64,000 bases of DNA from an uncultured Aurantimonas sp. (GCA_947488615.1 CANKZU010000008.1:100383-164382), one strand, 5' to 3'. Counted from the stretch's first letter, positions 7,946 through 18,233 are shown. Numbers and translations are program-made. Notes: generated by a model not told the origin, from the sequence alone.

Positions 7946-9892
7946 CTACCGGCGGGTCCGCGGCTTGGCGGCGGCACTGGCGGCCCGGCGGGCGCGGCGA
8001 TTGAGACGCGCCGTCGTCGGAGCGTCCGAATTGGCCGCCGGCGGCACCGTCTCGCTCTTTTTCGAGGTGGAAACGCGCTGCGCCGCGGTCTTGGTCGCGG
8101 CCGGCTTCACCGCCGCAGCGGACTTGCCTGACTTGGTCCCACTGTTCTTCGCCGCGTCCTGCTGGAGCTTCGGTTCGGAGTTGGAAACGGCCTTTTGCGG
8201 CTCGGCATCCGCGAACTTGGCCGCCGGCGCCTCGACGGCGGGCTTGGCCGGCGCCGATTCCGCGAACAGGTTCGGCGCCGTATCGTTCGCGGCACGTCTG
8301 GTCGTGGCTTGTCGCGCTTTCGGCTTGTCGCTTTTCGGCTGAGCAGCCGAGGTCGGCTTGGCGACGGGCTTGGCTTTGCCGCGTTTCGCCGGGGCGGCCT
8401 TGGCTTTGGCCTTGGACGCCGCGCTGACCGAATCGTTGGCGGAAGCAACCCCGCTTTTGGCCTTCGGGGTCTTTGCGGCGCTGACCTTGGCTTTGGTGGC
8501 GGGCTCCGCCACTGCCGGGGCGATATCGGCGGCAGCCAGCTTGGCCACTTCGGTCTCGCCGACGATGGTCTTGCCGAGCTTTTCGGCCTTTGCCTCCCGC
8601 TCGGCGACGGCGCCCTCGCGCCGCGGCGCCACATCCTTGTGCGGCTGGGTCGCATTGGCGTGCGTGGTCCCGTGCGTCAGCGCGAAATCGACGATGCGTG
8701 GACAAATCTCGGCGCGGAAACGCGAGCCGTTGAAGACGCCGTAATGACCGACCTTCGGCTGCACGTAATGGACGCGCATGTCGGCCGGGATGTTCGAGCA
8801 GAGCCGCTGCGCCGCCTCGGTCTGGCCGACGCCGGAAATGTCGTCGTTCTCGCCCTCGACGGTGAGCAGCGCCGTGCGTTTGATCTTGGTCAGGTCGATG
8901 CGCTTGCCGCGATGCATCATCTCGCCCTTCGGCAGCGAATGCTTGATGAACACCTCGTCGACGGTCTGCAGATAGAATTCGGCGGTCAGATCCATCACCG
9001 CGTTATATTCGTCGTAGAACTCACGGTGCTTGTCGGCCGAGTCGCCGTCATCCTTCACCATGTGCCAGAAGAATTCCTTGTGAGCGCTCATGTGCCGATC
9101 GAGATTCATCGACATGAAGCCGGTCAACTGCAGGAAACCCGGATAGACCGACCGCGTGAAGCCGGGCTGCGGAAACGGCACAGTCATGATGACGTTGTCC
9201 CGGAACCAGTCGATGCCCTTTTCCTCGGCCAACTGGTTGACGGCGGTGGGATTGATGCGCGTGTCGATCGGGCCGCCCATCAGCGTCATCGTCGCGGGCG
9301 CGCAATCGTCCTCGTCCGCTTCCATCAGCGCCACCGCCATCATCACCGGAACGGCAGGCTGGCAGACGCCGATGATGTGGGTGTCAGGTCCGAGGAATTG
9401 CAGCATCTCGATGAGATAGTCGACATAGTCGTCGAGGTCGAAGCGACCGCCGGTTACCGGAACATGCCGGGCGTCGGTCCAGTCGGTGATGTAGACGTCG
9501 CCATAGGGAAGCAACGCCTCAACCGTACCGCGCAGCAGCGTAGCGTAATGGCCCGACATCGGCGCGACAAGCAGAAACCGTGGATCCTGGCCGTGCCGCT
9601 TGGGCAGTTCGCGGTCGAAATGCAGCAGCCGGCCGAAGGGCTTCTCCCAGACGACCTTGTCCTGCACCGGCACGCGCAGCCCGTTCACGACGGTTTCGTC
9701 GAGGCCGAATTCCGGCTTGCCATAGACCCGCGTGGTCCGCTCGAACAGCTCGGCCGCCGCCGCCATGGAGCGCCCGGCCGTGGTCTGCGACAGCGGATTG
9801 AGCGGGTTTTGGTAGAACAGCCGGGTGACGTCGGCCATGGCCCGAAGCGGCGTAAGCGCCGCGTGATTCCATTCATAAAAATGATACAACAT
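7946..9892 (-). CDS. phaZ: Intracellular polyhydroxybutyrate depolymerase PhaZ with a long low-complexity C-terminal tail
   Basis: Residues 1-407 of this 648-residue protein match the intracellular (PhaZ1-type) PHB depolymerases, which hydrolyse or thiolyse native PHB granules in the cytoplasm. The lipase-box nucleophile is Cys177 (GVCQPAVP), as in PhaZ1 rather than the Ser of secreted enzymes. D350/D351 (GENDDISG) and H383 (KVGHYGVFNGS) complete the triad. Residues about 408-648 are a separate tail, rich in Ala, Lys, Pro and Ser (repeated AKAK, KPK, PAK runs), which resembles histone-H1-like or PhaF/PhaM-type DNA-binding tails. Family members usually end near residue 410-430. Start: ATG at 9892, with GGGAG only 3 bases upstream; a TTG one codon earlier is possible. 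Its terminator is at 7858. Confidence 0.92.
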   Translation of the reverse strand: MLYHFYEWNHAALTPLRAMADVTRLFYQNPLNPLSQTTAGRSMAAAAELFERTTRVYGKPEFGLDETVVNGLRVPVQDKVVWEKPFGRLLHFDRELPKRHGQDPRFLLVAPMSGHYATLLRGTVEALLPYGDVYITDWTDARHVPVTGGRFDLDDYVDYLIEMLQFLGPDTHIIGVCQPAVPVMMAVALMEADEDDCAPATMTLMGGPIDTRINPTAVNQLAEEKGIDWFRDNVIMTVPFPQPGFTRSVYPGFLQLTGFMSMNLDRHMSAHKEFFWHMVKDDGDSADKHREFYDEYNAVMDLTAEFYLQTVDEVFIKHSLPKGEMMHRGKRIDLTKIKRTALLTVEGENDDISGVGQTEAAQRLCSNIPADMRVHYVQPKVGHYGVFNGSRFRAEICPRIVDFALTHGTTHANATQPHKDVAPRREGAVAEREAKAEKLGKTIVGETEVAKLAAADIAPAVAEPATKAKVSAAKTPKAKSGVASANDSVSAASKAKAKAAPAKRGKAKPVAKPTSAAQPKSDKPKARQATTRRAANDTAPNLFAESAPAKPAVEAPAAKFADAEPQKAVSNSEPKLQQDAAKNSGTKSGKSAAAVKPAATKTAAQRVSTSKKSETVPPAANSDAPTTARLNRRARRAASAAAKPRTRR

Positions 9893-9985
9893 CAACTCCC
9901 GCTATGCCTTCCTGAATAAATTAGCAAATTTTGCTGCAATGCACAAATAGGGAGCCGGGGTCGATATTACACCGGCACATGGCTG

Positions 9986-10540
9986 CTATAGCCATTTGAT
10001 GAGCACCCTTTGGGCGTCGATGCCCGCTTCCTCCAGCATGTCGTTCACTCGCTGATTTGCCAGTATAGCCGGGTGTTGCTTGCGCGAGACCGTCATGAAA
10101 CCGTCACGCGCATAGAAAGCCCCAAATGACCCAATGTCGACAGTTGTCGGTATGCCAACGGCCCGATGGTCAAACCACCGTGCCCTTTGCGTCACAGCGG
10201 CGATGAGGGCGCTGGCGATGCCGCGGCGTCGGTGCGGCGTCAGGGCGCGGTGCCCGGCGAGCCAGTAGAGATCGCCGCGCTCTTGCGCCGCGGCGTAGCC
10301 GACGGGTGAACCGTCGCGTTTGGCCGCGGCGACGAAAATCTCGTGGGCCAGCAGGAAGCGGACGAAATCCGGCAGCGTTGATGGCTCCGCTGGTGCTGCG
10401 TTCCCAGGTTCCGGCGACCGGGTGGCTGCCTCATGGCGGATCGCCAGCAATACCTCGGCCTCGCCGGGCTCCATCATGCGAATGCGGTAGCCTTTCGGCG
10501 CCAGACCCTTGAATGCTTTGCGGCCGGGCTTTCTCGCCAT
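9986..10540 (-). CDS. GNAT family N-acetyltransferase
   Basis: The 184-residue protein has the GNAT fold pattern. The acetyl-CoA pyrophosphate loop is visible in ALTPHRRRGIASALI (RxxGxA), preceded by the beta-strand AAQERGDLYWLAGH and followed by DIGSFGAFYARDGFM, the usual motif B region. The N terminus is very basic (MARKPGRKAFKGLAPKG). The acceptor is unknown and cannot be inferred. It lies between phaZ and a DUF1330 gene, all on the minus strand and probably co-transcribed with the latter (gap 27 bases). The start has no strong ribosome-binding site, so it could be a few codons off. Confidence 0.8.
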   Translation of the reverse strand: MARKPGRKAFKGLAPKGYRIRMMEPGEAEVLLAIRHEAATRSPEPGNAAPAEPSTLPDFVRFLLAHEIFVAAAKRDGSPVGYAAAQERGDLYWLAGHRALTPHRRRGIASALIAAVTQRARWFDHRAVGIPTTVDIGSFGAFYARDGFMTVSRKQHPAILANQRVNDMLEEAGIDAQRVLIKWL

Positions 10541-10567
10541 TGCGCACCGTGTCCCGCAAGCGGAGGC

Positions 10568-10861
10568 TTAACCCTCGTAGCCCTCGACGATGATCATGTC
10601 GGCCTCGGCATAGCGCTGCCGGATCGCCTTGGCCTTCTGGTACTGCTCGCTGTTGTAGCAGGCTTTCGCGGTCTCGACGCTGTCGAACGCGATAACGACG
10701 TTGCGGCTTCGCGCGATGCCCTCCAGCGCCTCGAACGCGCCGCCGCGGGCGAGGAATGTCGCGCCATATTCGCGAAACGCCGGCGCGGCGGCCTCGACGT
10801 AACCCTTGTAGCCCTCGGGGTCGCGCACGTCGACGCGTGCGATCCAGTAGCCCTTTGCCAT
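10568..10861 (-). CDS. DUF1330 domain protein
   Basis: A 97-residue protein covering the whole DUF1330 domain, a dimeric alpha/beta (ferredoxin-like) fold. The typical elements are seen: KGYWIARVDVRDPEGYKGY at the start, the central FLARGGAFEALEG, the VVIAFDSVETAKACYNSEQY helix region and ADMIIVEGYEG at the end. GGGAGAG about 9 bases upstream supports the ATG. The family has no established biochemical role. It sits between pyrF and the acetyltransferase gene on the same strand. Confidence 0.87.
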   Translation of the reverse strand: MAKGYWIARVDVRDPEGYKGYVEAAAPAFREYGATFLARGGAFEALEGIARSRNVVIAFDSVETAKACYNSEQYQKAKAIRQRYAEADMIIVEGYEG

Positions 10862-10920
10862 CAGTCTCTCTCCCTTTGAGCGCTTGGCCCCTCCGGCCGG
10901 CGCGTTGCTGCGAAGCTTCC

Positions 10921-11646
10921 TTACGCCCTGGAGGCGAGCGCCGCCGCCATCTCGTCAAGGATCGCCGTGGCGGCCTCGTGTGGGTCTGCGGCCGCGACGA
11001 TCGGCCGGGCGACGACGAGGTGTGATGCACCCGCGCCAAGCGCGTCGGCCGGGGTCGACACCCGCTTCTGGTCTCCGGCAGGCGCCCCCGCCGGCCGGAT
11101 GCCGGGCGTGACGATCGCCATCTCAGGCCCGATCAGCGCGCGCATCGCGGCCGCCTCGTGCGCCGCCGACACGATGCCGCCCATGCCGATGTCTCGTGCC
11201 TGTCCCGCCCGCAGCCGCACGAGGTCCGAGACGCCATGGGCGTAACCGGCCGTCGTCAGATCGGCATCGTCGAGCGAGGTCAGCACCGTGACGCCGAGCA
11301 GCGTCAAATCCGTGCCCTTCGCCGCGTCGACGGCGGCCTGCATGGCGTGCGGATAGGCGTGGATCGTCAGCATCGAGGCGCCGAGCGCGAGAGCGCTGTC
11401 GACGCCCTTGGCCACTGTGTTGGGAATGTCGAGCAGTTTCAGATCGAGAAACACCCGCTTCCCGGAATTGGCAAGGTCAGTGACCAGCGGCAGGCCGCCC
11501 CCATAAGCGAGCTGATAGCCGATCTTGTACCAGGAGACATCGTCGCCGAGCGTCTCGACGATCGTCTCCGCCTCGGTGCGGGTGGAAACGTCGAGCCCGA
11601 CGATCAGCCTGTCGCGCGCTGCGTTGCTGGCGTTCGCGTCGCTCAA
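10921..11646 (-). CDS. pyrF: Orotidine 5'-phosphate decarboxylase
   Basis: The 241-residue enzyme converts OMP to UMP, the last step of de novo pyrimidine synthesis. The diagnostic active site [13 protein letters not shown] (Lys-Asp-Asp array) is near residue 60, and the phosphate-binding PGIRPAG lies near the C terminus. I place the start at a TTG (11646) rather than further upstream, because GGGAGGA lies 6 bases before it. This TTG overlaps the polA stop as TTGA, and the ribosome-binding site lies inside the last codons of polA. Translation is therefore probably coupled to polA. Confidence 0.95.
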   Translation of the reverse strand: MSDANASNAARDRLIVGLDVSTRTEAETIVETLGDDVSWYKIGYQLAYGGGLPLVTDLANSGKRVFLDLKLLDIPNTVAKGVDSALALGASMLTIHAYPHAMQAAVDAAKGTDLTLLGVTVLTSLDDADLTTAGYAHGVSDLVRLRAGQARDIGMGGIVSAAHEAAAMRALIGPEMAIVTPGIRPAGAPAGDQKRVSTPADALGAGASHLVVARPIVAAADPHEAATAILDEMAAALASRA

Positions 11647-14567
11647 TGGGCTTCCTCCCAATTGTCGGCGGCCTTGGCGTCGACCTCGATCGGCACGGTG
11701 AGTTCGACGCGCGGCAGCGCCGCCCCCTCCATCACCTGTTTGATCACGGGCAGGCTCGCCACGACTTCGTCCTCGTCGACCTCGAAGATCAGTTCGTCAT
11801 GCACCTGCAAGAGCATCCGCGCCGACAGGCCGGCGGCATCGAGCGCCGGCTCCATGCGGATCATGGCGCGGCGTATGATGTCGGCCGCCGTGCCCTGGAT
11901 CGGCGCGTTGATCGCGGCGCGCTCGTTGAAGGCGCGCACCGAGGGGTTCGGCCCCTTGATGTCGGGATAATGCGCCCGCCGGCCGAACAGCGTCTCGACG
12001 TAGCCGTGTTCCTTGGCGAAGGTCTTGGTCGCGTCCATGTAGTCGCGAATGCCCGGAAAGCGCTCGAAATAGCGCTTGATGTAGAGCCCGGCCTCCTCGC
12101 GCGGGATCGACAGCTGGTTCGCCAGCCCGAAGGCCGAGATGCCGTAGATGATGCCGAAATTGATCGCCTTGGCGCGCCGCCGCACCATCGGGTCCATGCC
12201 CTCGACCGGCAGGCCGAACATTTCCGACGCGGTCATGGCGTGGATGTCGAACCCCTCGCGAAACGCCTCCTTCAGCTGCGGAATATCGGCGATATGGGCG
12301 AGGATACGCAGTTCGATCTGGCTGTAGTCGGCCGAGACCAGCTTCTTGCCCTTGGGCGCGACGAAGGCGGTGCGGATCGCCCGGCCCTCCTCGGTCCGCA
12401 CCGGGATGTTCTGCAAATTCGGCTCGGAGGAGGACAGCCGCCCCGTCGTGGTCGAGGCCATGGCATAGGAGGTGTGGATGCGCCCCTGATCGTCCATATG
12501 CGCCGGCAGCGTGTCGGTGTAGGTGCCTTTCAGCTTGCTGAGCTGGCGCCAGTCGACGATGCGGCGCGGCAATTCGTGCCCCTCGGCCGCCAGTTCTTCC
12601 AGCACCCGCGCGTCGGTCGACCACTGCCCGCTCTTGGTCTTCTTGCCGCCGGGCAGGCTCAGTTTGCCGAACAGGATTTCGCCGAGCTGCTTGGGCGAGC
12701 CGGGATTGAACGCCTCGCCGGCCATCTCTGCGATCTCGGCTTCGAGCCCCGCCTGCTTCTGGGCGAAACGGCCCGACAGCCGCGACAGGATCTGCCGGTC
12801 GGTCTTGATGCCGCGTTGTTCCATGCGCGCCAGCACCGGCACCAGTGGCCGCTCGAGCCGCTCATAGACCGAGGCGAGGCCCTCGGCGACGAGGCGCGGC
12901 TTCAAGACCTGCCACAGGCGCAGCGTGACGTCGGCGTCCTCGGCGGCGTATTCGGTGACTTTATCGATTGGGCAGGCGGCGATCGGCTTGGCGCTCTTTC
13001 CCGAGCCGCAGAGCTCCTTGTAGGACACCGGCTTGTGGCCGAGGAAGCGCTCCGACAATTCGTCCATGCCGTGCCCGTCGAGCGAGGCCGAGGCGTCGAG
13101 CGCGTAGGAGATCAGCATCGTGTCGTCGAAGGATTCAGCCGCGATCCCGTGCTGGAGCAGGACGAGGTAATCATATTTGAAGTTCTGACCGATCTTCAGG
13201 ATCGATGGGTCCTCGAGCACCGGCTTGAGGATCGCCAGCGCTTCATCGAGCGGCAGCTGCGGGCCGATTTCGTCTTCCGCCGCCTTCTCCGACAGAAGAT
13301 CCGCCTCGCCGGAGGGCGAGATATGGGCGAGCGGCAGATAGGCGGCGTGGCCTGGACGGCTGGCGAAGGAGACCCCCACGAGATCGCAATTCATCGCCGA
13401 CAGCGAGCTGGTTTCGGTGTCGAAGGCGAGAATCCCGGCCTCGCGCGCCTCGCTCATCCAGGCTTGAAGCGTCGCGGCGTCGCGGATCGTCACATAGGCG
13501 GAGCGGTCGAACACCGCCGAAGCCGCCGCCTTGCGGCTCTCGACGAGCCCGGCGGGGGTGAAGGGCAGCAGGGCCTCGCCATCGCCACGCGGTTCGGCCA
13601 GCGCGGCGGGGTCGAGATCGGGGCCACGCGCCGGGCCTTTGACGGCGATGTCAGCGGTTTCCACCTCGGCGGCATTGGTGTCGAGCCGGGCGGCGACGCG
13701 CCGGGTCAGCGTGGTGAACTCCATCGCCTTCAGGAAGGCGATCAGTTTTTCGCCGTCGGGCTCGTGGATGAACAGATCATCGAGCGGCGTGTCGAGCGGC
13801 GTCGCCTCATCAAGCGTCACCAGACGCCGCGACAGCCGCGCCTGCTCCGCAAATGCGATCAGGTTCTCGCGCCGCTTGGTCTGCTTGATCTCCGGCGCAC
13901 GGGCGAGCAACGTTTCGAGGTCGCCATATTCATCGAGCAGCTGCGCCGCCGTCTTCGGGCCGATCCCCGGCACGCCCGGCACGTTGTCGGAGGTGTCGCC
14001 GACCAGCGCCTGCAATTCGATCATCTTGTCCGGATAGACGCCGAACTTCTCCTTCACCTCCTCCGGCCCGAGACGCTTGTCCTTCATCTGGTCGTAGAGG
14101 ATCACGCACGGCCCGACGAGCTGCATCAGATCCTTGTCGGACGACACGATGGTGACGTCGCCCCCGGCTTCCAGCGCATGGCGGGTATAGGTCGCGATCA
14201 GGTCGTCGGCCTCAAAGCCCTGCTTTTCGATGCAGGGCAGATCGAAGGCCCGCACCGCCTCGCGGATCAGCGAGAACTGCGGCACGAGGTCTTCCGGCGG
14301 CGCCTCGCGATTGGCCTTGTACTGGTCGTAGAGCTCGTTGCGGAAAGTCGTCGAGGAATGGTCGAAGATCACCGCGAAATGGGTCGGCGCGACGCCGACC
14401 GACGTGTCGCGCGATTCCTCGACCAGCTTCCACAGCATGTTGCAGAAACCGGAGACCGCGCCGACCGGCAGGCCATCGGATTTGCGGGTCAGCGGCGGCA
14501 ACGCGTGATAGGCCCTGAAGATGTAGGCCGAGCCGTCGACGAGGAAGAGATGATCGCCTTTTTGCAT
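11643..14567 (-). CDS. polA: DNA polymerase I
   Basis: The 974-residue protein has all three PolA parts in order: the 5'-3' exonuclease ([20 protein letters not shown] from residue 6, helix-hairpin-helix [14 protein letters not shown]), a 3'-5' proofreading domain with an intact DTET motif ([11 protein letters not shown], about residue 380), and the polymerase domain with [12 protein letters not shown] (about 750), the O-helix [14 protein letters not shown] and VHDELIFEV (about 924). Proofreading should therefore be active. The ATG at 14567 is chosen because family members begin at this point; the frame is open 41 codons further and no strong ribosome-binding site is seen. It functions in Okazaki fragment processing and repair. 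pyrF follows with a 4-base overlap. Confidence 0.96.
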   Translation of the reverse strand: MQKGDHLFLVDGSAYIFRAYHALPPLTRKSDGLPVGAVSGFCNMLWKLVEESRDTSVGVAPTHFAVIFDHSSTTFRNELYDQYKANREAPPEDLVPQFSLIREAVRAFDLPCIEKQGFEADDLIATYTRHALEAGGDVTIVSSDKDLMQLVGPCVILYDQMKDKRLGPEEVKEKFGVYPDKMIELQALVGDTSDNVPGVPGIGPKTAAQLLDEYGDLETLLARAPEIKQTKRRENLIAFAEQARLSRRLVTLDEATPLDTPLDDLFIHEPDGEKLIAFLKAMEFTTLTRRVAARLDTNAAEVETADIAVKGPARGPDLDPAALAEPRGDGEALLPFTPAGLVESRKAAASAVFDRSAYVTIRDAATLQAWMSEAREAGILAFDTETSSLSAMNCDLVGVSFASRPGHAAYLPLAHISPSGEADLLSEKAAEDEIGPQLPLDEALAILKPVLEDPSILKIGQNFKYDYLVLLQHGIAAESFDDTMLISYALDASASLDGHGMDELSERFLGHKPVSYKELCGSGKSAKPIAACPIDKVTEYAAEDADVTLRLWQVLKPRLVAEGLASVYERLERPLVPVLARMEQRGIKTDRQILSRLSGRFAQKQAGLEAEIAEMAGEAFNPGSPKQLGEILFGKLSLPGGKKTKSGQWSTDARVLEELAAEGHELPRRIVDWRQLSKLKGTYTDTLPAHMDDQGRIHTSYAMASTTTGRLSSSEPNLQNIPVRTEEGRAIRTAFVAPKGKKLVSADYSQIELRILAHIADIPQLKEAFREGFDIHAMTASEMFGLPVEGMDPMVRRRAKAINFGIIYGISAFGLANQLSIPREEAGLYIKRYFERFPGIRDYMDATKTFAKEHGYVETLFGRRAHYPDIKGPNPSVRAFNERAAINAPIQGTAADIIRRAMIRMEPALDAAGLSARMLLQVHDELIFEVDEDEVVASLPVIKQVMEGAALPRVELTVPIEVDAKAADNWEEAH

Positions 14568-15095
14568 GGGCGGGAGATAGCTTGGCGCCCGCCTCAAGTC
14601 CATCGCTCCGGCGCCGGGATATGCGTCGGAGCGTCGGTCGGACAGGCCTCGCCGACAATTGCGCGGCGGGAGGGATCGATAGCCGCGCAATCTCCTGCCC
14701 CTTGCCTTGTCGGGCGGCTTTCTATTTGTTACCGCGAATTAAGGTTTCCATCACGGGTATGTGACGCACGCGCGGGTGCGCTCCCTTGATTTAATTCCTG
14801 CCAAGTCGCATTTTAACTTAGGCGATGCCTCAAGGCGTCGCGTTCGGCCGAAGCACGTCCCCCGCTTAAGCCGAATGAAGAGCGATGCGGCCCTCTTCCC
14901 CCTCTCCAGGGCCCTCGTTCGACAGAAGCGAGAGAGTCGTTGCGGTGTATCCCCCTCCAGGCCGCGGCGGCTCTCTTTGCGTTTGGGGTTACGTTGCGTC
15001 GTTTTCCAGCCGGCCAAGCCGCGAAACCGCCGCCGCCACCCTGGCCATATATCGGTTTTCCCGTAGATTCTCTGCGGTCCAGTCGAGTCGCACTC
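14568..15095. other. 528-base gap upstream of polA with no recognised gene
   Basis: Between the polA start and the stop of the sugar kinase (both minus strand) no open frame has a plausible start, ribosome-binding site or family signature. There is a short AT-richer patch around 14745-14825 that may hold the polA promoter, but I cannot point to a convincing -35/-10 pair. No terminator-like hairpin with a T-run is seen after the kinase gene. The stretch could hide a small RNA or a decayed gene. Confidence 0.4.
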
Positions 15096-16553
15096 CTATC
15101 CCGCCATCGCCGCCTTCAACGCCGGATAAAGCGCGCGATAGCGATGCCACGCGGTCTCGTAACTCCCCGTCATATCGCTCTCCGGCGAGAAACGCCGTGC
15201 GATCGGCGGCTCGCGCATGACCGAGGCGGGATCGGCGCCGGTCGCCGCGCACAGGCCGAGCCGCGCGGCGCCAAACGCCGCGCCGAAATCGCCGGCTTCC
15301 GGCAGCGCGATCTCGCAGCCGAGCACCGTCGCCATCAGTTTCAGCCAATAGGCCGAGCGTGAGCCCGCACCGACGGCGATCAGCCGCTCCGGCCGCGCTC
15401 CCGCGCCGCCCGCTTCCAGGCAATCGCGCATGGAAAAGGCGACGCCTTCGAGCACCGCCCGGGTCATCGCTTCACGGTCGGTGTCCGCCTCCAGACCCGC
15501 TAAGACGCCTCTGATGTCGGCATCGTTGTGCGGCGTGCGCTCGCCCGACAGATAGGGCAGAAACACCAGCCGACCTGGCTCGGCGATGTCCTCGCCCAGC
15601 GCGCCGGTCAGCGCGTCCGGCTTTTCCCGCAGGAGCTGCGACAGCCACGCGACCGAGCCCGCCGCCGACAGCGTCACGCCCATCTTGTGCCAGAGGCCTG
15701 GAATGGCGTGGCAGAAGCTGTGCAGCGCCGTTTCCGGCGCCGGTGCGTAGCCCGCCGTCGCGGTGAACAAGACGCCGGAGGTGCCGAGCGACAGAAAACC
15801 GCTGCCGGGTTCGGCGACGCCGACACCGCAGGCCGACGCAGCGTTATCGCCGCCGCCGCCGGCGACGACCGTTCCCGCCTTCATCCCGAAGGCGGCGGCA
15901 AGTTCCGGCCTGAGACCGCCCGATACTTCGGTGCCCTCGACAAGACGCGGCATGTGGGAAAGCGACAGGCCGGTCTTCTCCAGCATGCGAGTCGACCAGT
16001 CCCGCCTGCCGGTGTCGAGCCATGACGTGCCGGCGGCGTCCGACATCTCGGACACCGCTTCGCCGGTGAGCCAGAGCCGCAGACTGTCCTTCGGCAGAAG
16101 CACTTTTCGAACCTTGGCAAAAATCTCCGGCTCGTTGCGCGCGACCCAGACCAGCTTCGGCGCGGTGAAGCCTGGAAAGACGATGTTGCCGGTGATCGCG
16201 CGCGATTCCGCGTCGTCGAGCTCGCACGCCTCTTGGTGGCTGCGCGTGTCGTTCCACAGAATGCAGGGGCGCAGCACTTCATCGTCGGCGCCGAGCAGCG
16301 TCGCCCCGTGCATATGGCCCGAAAGCCCGATGCCGGCGACGGCGGCAATATCCTCCGGGTGCTCGGCCTTCAGCTTGGCCAGGACGTCCTCGCAGGCGGC
16401 GATCCAGCTTGCCGGGTCCTGCTCCGACCAGCCGAAGCGCGGCCGCTCGACCCTGAGCGGCACGGAGACGGACGCGATGGCGCGCTGATCCTCGTCGATC
16501 AAAAGCGCCTTCAGCGAGGATGTGCCGAGGTCGAGGCCGAGGTAATTCCGCAT
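15096..16553 (-). CDS. xylB: Xylulokinase (FGGY carbohydrate kinase)
   Basis: The 485-residue protein is an FGGY-family sugar kinase that aligns best with xylulokinase, which phosphorylates D-xylulose. The N-terminal phosphate-1 loop YLGLDLGTSSLKALL, the substrate region GLSGHMHGATLL with ILWNDTRSHQEA, the ATP-binding FLSLGTSGVLF and the FLPYLSGERTPHNDADIRG motif are all in place, with the adenosine motif LIAVGAGSRSAYW near the end. GGAG a few bases upstream supports the ATG. No xylose isomerase or sugar transporter is adjacent. It lies 50 bases downstream of an outer-membrane barrel gene on the same strand. Specificity for xylulose is a family-based call. Confidence 0.88.
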   Translation of the reverse strand: MRNYLGLDLGTSSLKALLIDEDQRAIASVSVPLRVERPRFGWSEQDPASWIAACEDVLAKLKAEHPEDIAAVAGIGLSGHMHGATLLGADDEVLRPCILWNDTRSHQEACELDDAESRAITGNIVFPGFTAPKLVWVARNEPEIFAKVRKVLLPKDSLRLWLTGEAVSEMSDAAGTSWLDTGRRDWSTRMLEKTGLSLSHMPRLVEGTEVSGGLRPELAAAFGMKAGTVVAGGGGDNAASACGVGVAEPGSGFLSLGTSGVLFTATAGYAPAPETALHSFCHAIPGLWHKMGVTLSAAGSVAWLSQLLREKPDALTGALGEDIAEPGRLVFLPYLSGERTPHNDADIRGVLAGLEADTDREAMTRAVLEGVAFSMRDCLEAGGAGARPERLIAVGAGSRSAYWLKLMATVLGCEIALPEAGDFGAAFGAARLGLCAATGADPASVMREPPIARRFSPESDMTGSYETAWHRYRALYPALKAAMAG

Positions 16554-16603
16554 AAGGCTCCACTCTTTCCTGCTCGCCGACGCCGCGCCCGCCGCCGCTT
16601 TCG

Positions 16604-17476
16604 TCAGAAACGATACCAGAGGGCGGTGATCAAGCCCCGTTCCTTGATCGCGTTGGTGCCTGCCACGGTCGCAAAGCCGCCCGCCTGCAGCGACCAGCGC
16701 TCGTTGTGATCGTAGACCATCGAGAGTTGCGCCTTGTGATAGGCATAGGTTTCGACATCCTCGCCGCCGCCGGCCGAGAACGTGGCAAAGCCCTGGGCAA
16801 GCAGCAGGATATTCGACCAGGGACGGATGCCGAAACTGAGGTCGAGCTTCACTTCGTCCGGCCCATCGCCGACCCGGTAGCGATAGGCTGCTTGCCCGTC
16901 GACGAAAGCGGGATAGTCGCCAAGCGTGAAGCCGTAGCCGGCCAGCGCCCGCGCCTCGATCTGCGGCGCATCCCAGCCGAAGGTGTCGACCGCCGCGTCG
17001 GCCGCGCCAAAGGCATCCTCGACCCGCGCCGAAATCTGGCCGGAGGCGACAAAGCCGTCGGCCTCGTAGAGGCGCAGACGACCGCCGATCCCCACATGCG
17101 ACAGCGCCGGCCGCGCGAACGGCAGATCACCCTCGCGCTCAGCGCCGAACTCGCCCTCGCCGAGCAGCGTGAATGTCTCCGTGAGGCCGTATTCGACGAG
17201 AACTCCGACCGCGCCTTTCTCGAAGTCCTGTCGCGGGGCGGGAGCGCCGTCCGCGTCAAAGGCCGCGTCGGCTTGCGAATAGAGGCCGGTGACGATCGCC
17301 TGACCCGTCCCCTCCTCCAGCGTCCAGGCGCCTGAGTGCGCGGGACGGCTTGCGCCGACGAGGATCGCGGTGGACACAACAAGGCCCGCGAACGCTGGCC
17401 GGAGGCCGCCGGCGCGACTGCATTCGGCGACGCTCCAGACGGCGCGTCGCGCGAACTTCCCCCTCATCGACGGCAT
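16604..17476 (-). CDS. Predicted outer-membrane beta-barrel protein
   Basis: A 290-residue exported protein of no family I can name. The N terminus is basic, followed by a hydrophobic segment (AFAGLVVSTAILVGASRPAHS) that acts as a signal peptide. The rest alternates short amphipathic strands with turns (for example GVLVEYGLTETFTLLGEGEFG, GIGGRLRLYEADGFVASGQ) and ends in ALWYRF, an aromatic C-terminal Phe typical of barrel-assembly substrates. GGAGG five to nine bases upstream fixes the ATG at 17476; the frame extends 9 codons further. It precedes xylB by 50 bases, so a link with sugar uptake is possible but unproven. Confidence 0.75.
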   Translation of the reverse strand: MPSMRGKFARRAVWSVAECSRAGGLRPAFAGLVVSTAILVGASRPAHSGAWTLEEGTGQAIVTGLYSQADAAFDADGAPAPRQDFEKGAVGVLVEYGLTETFTLLGEGEFGAEREGDLPFARPALSHVGIGGRLRLYEADGFVASGQISARVEDAFGAADAAVDTFGWDAPQIEARALAGYGFTLGDYPAFVDGQAAYRYRVGDGPDEVKLDLSFGIRPWSNILLLAQGFATFSAGGGEDVETYAYHKAQLSMVYDHNERWSLQAGGFATVAGTNAIKERGLITALWYRF

Positions 17477-17606
17477 TAGTGCCCCTCCTCTGAGACACCG
17501 CATCCATCAAAGAGTTTAGAAAGAGACCGCGAAAGGTTGCAAACGGATTCTAAGCTCGGCGAACGATCGCGGGATTTCACCGCGCGACCCCGCTGTTTCG
17601 CGGCGG

Positions 17607-18233
17607 CTATACGCTGCGGCGAAGCAAAATCATTTGATCGCGCACGTAACGCCGCATCAGCTCGGGCGCGGAGGCGCCGAACATGCGGATGCGGCCGGTA
17701 TGGGCGAGCAACAGAAGGCCGGCGGCATGGGCGAATATCTCCACGGTCAGCCGATTTGCCTGGTATCGTTCGGCGCCCATTGCCTCCGCCGCCCGTCCGA
17801 TCGGCGCCAGCGCCGCGGCGAGGCGGGCATTCAGTCTCTCGTCACGCGTCACGCCGAGCCCCTGCGGCTTCATACCGCCACGCAGGAGATAAAAGCCCAG
17901 ATCGAGATCGCGCGGATTTTCGGCGTAGAAGCCGAAAAAGGCCATCGCGGCGGCTTCAAGTTCGTCTTCGGGCCGACCGAGCCCTTCCACGGCGGCATCA
18001 ACGGTCTCCCCCAGCCGCCGCAACGAGGCTTCCAGCACCTCGGCATAGATCGCTTCCTTGGAGTCGAAGTGGAAATAGAGCGCCGCCGGGGTGTAGCCTG
18101 CCGCCTTGGCGATGGAGCGCAGACTGGCGCCGTCGAGGCCATCGGCCTCGAACACCCGGCGCGCCGCATCGAGAATGAGCCCGCGCTTCATCTCGCCGAC
18201 GGCCCGGCGTCGATCCGCTTGCCCGTTGCCCAT
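17607..18233 (-). CDS. TetR/AcrR family transcriptional regulator
   Basis: The 208-residue regulator has an N-terminal helix-turn-helix of TetR type: ILDAARRVFEADGLDG, then SLRSIAKAAGYTPAALYFHF, followed by DSKEAIYAEV. The C-terminal ligand and dimer domain is all-helical and not assigned. I chose the ATG at 18233, which has AGGAG about 11 bases upstream; an ATG at 18266 would add 11 residues but has no ribosome-binding site. It is divergent from an HpaB/AbfD-like gene and a PrpE-like gene with an 85-base gap, so it most likely controls that operon, probably as a repressor released by an acyl-CoA or free acid. The ligand is inference. Confidence 0.88.
   Translation of the reverse strand: MGNGQADRRRAVGEMKRGLILDAARRVFEADGLDGASLRSIAKAAGYTPAALYFHFDSKEAIYAEVLEASLRRLGETVDAAVEGLGRPEDELEAAAMAFFGFYAENPRDLDLGFYLLRGGMKPQGLGVTRDERLNARLAAALAPIGRAAEAMGAERYQANRLTVEIFAHAAGLLLLAHTGRIRMFGASAPELMRRYVRDQMILLRRSV

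Noticed and set aside
8195..9919. A 574-codon open frame opposite phaZ
   Set aside because: No start signal or domain; phaZ with its catalytic triad is on the other strand.
11646..14789. A 1,047-codon open frame on the + strand opposite polA
   Set aside because: It has no family signature, is full of Arg/His/Gly as expected for an antisense shadow of GC-rich coding DNA, and polA on the other strand is certain.
14760..15066. A 101-codon open frame upstream of polA on the + strand
   Set aside because: No ribosome-binding site, no homology seen, and its composition is like other chance frames.
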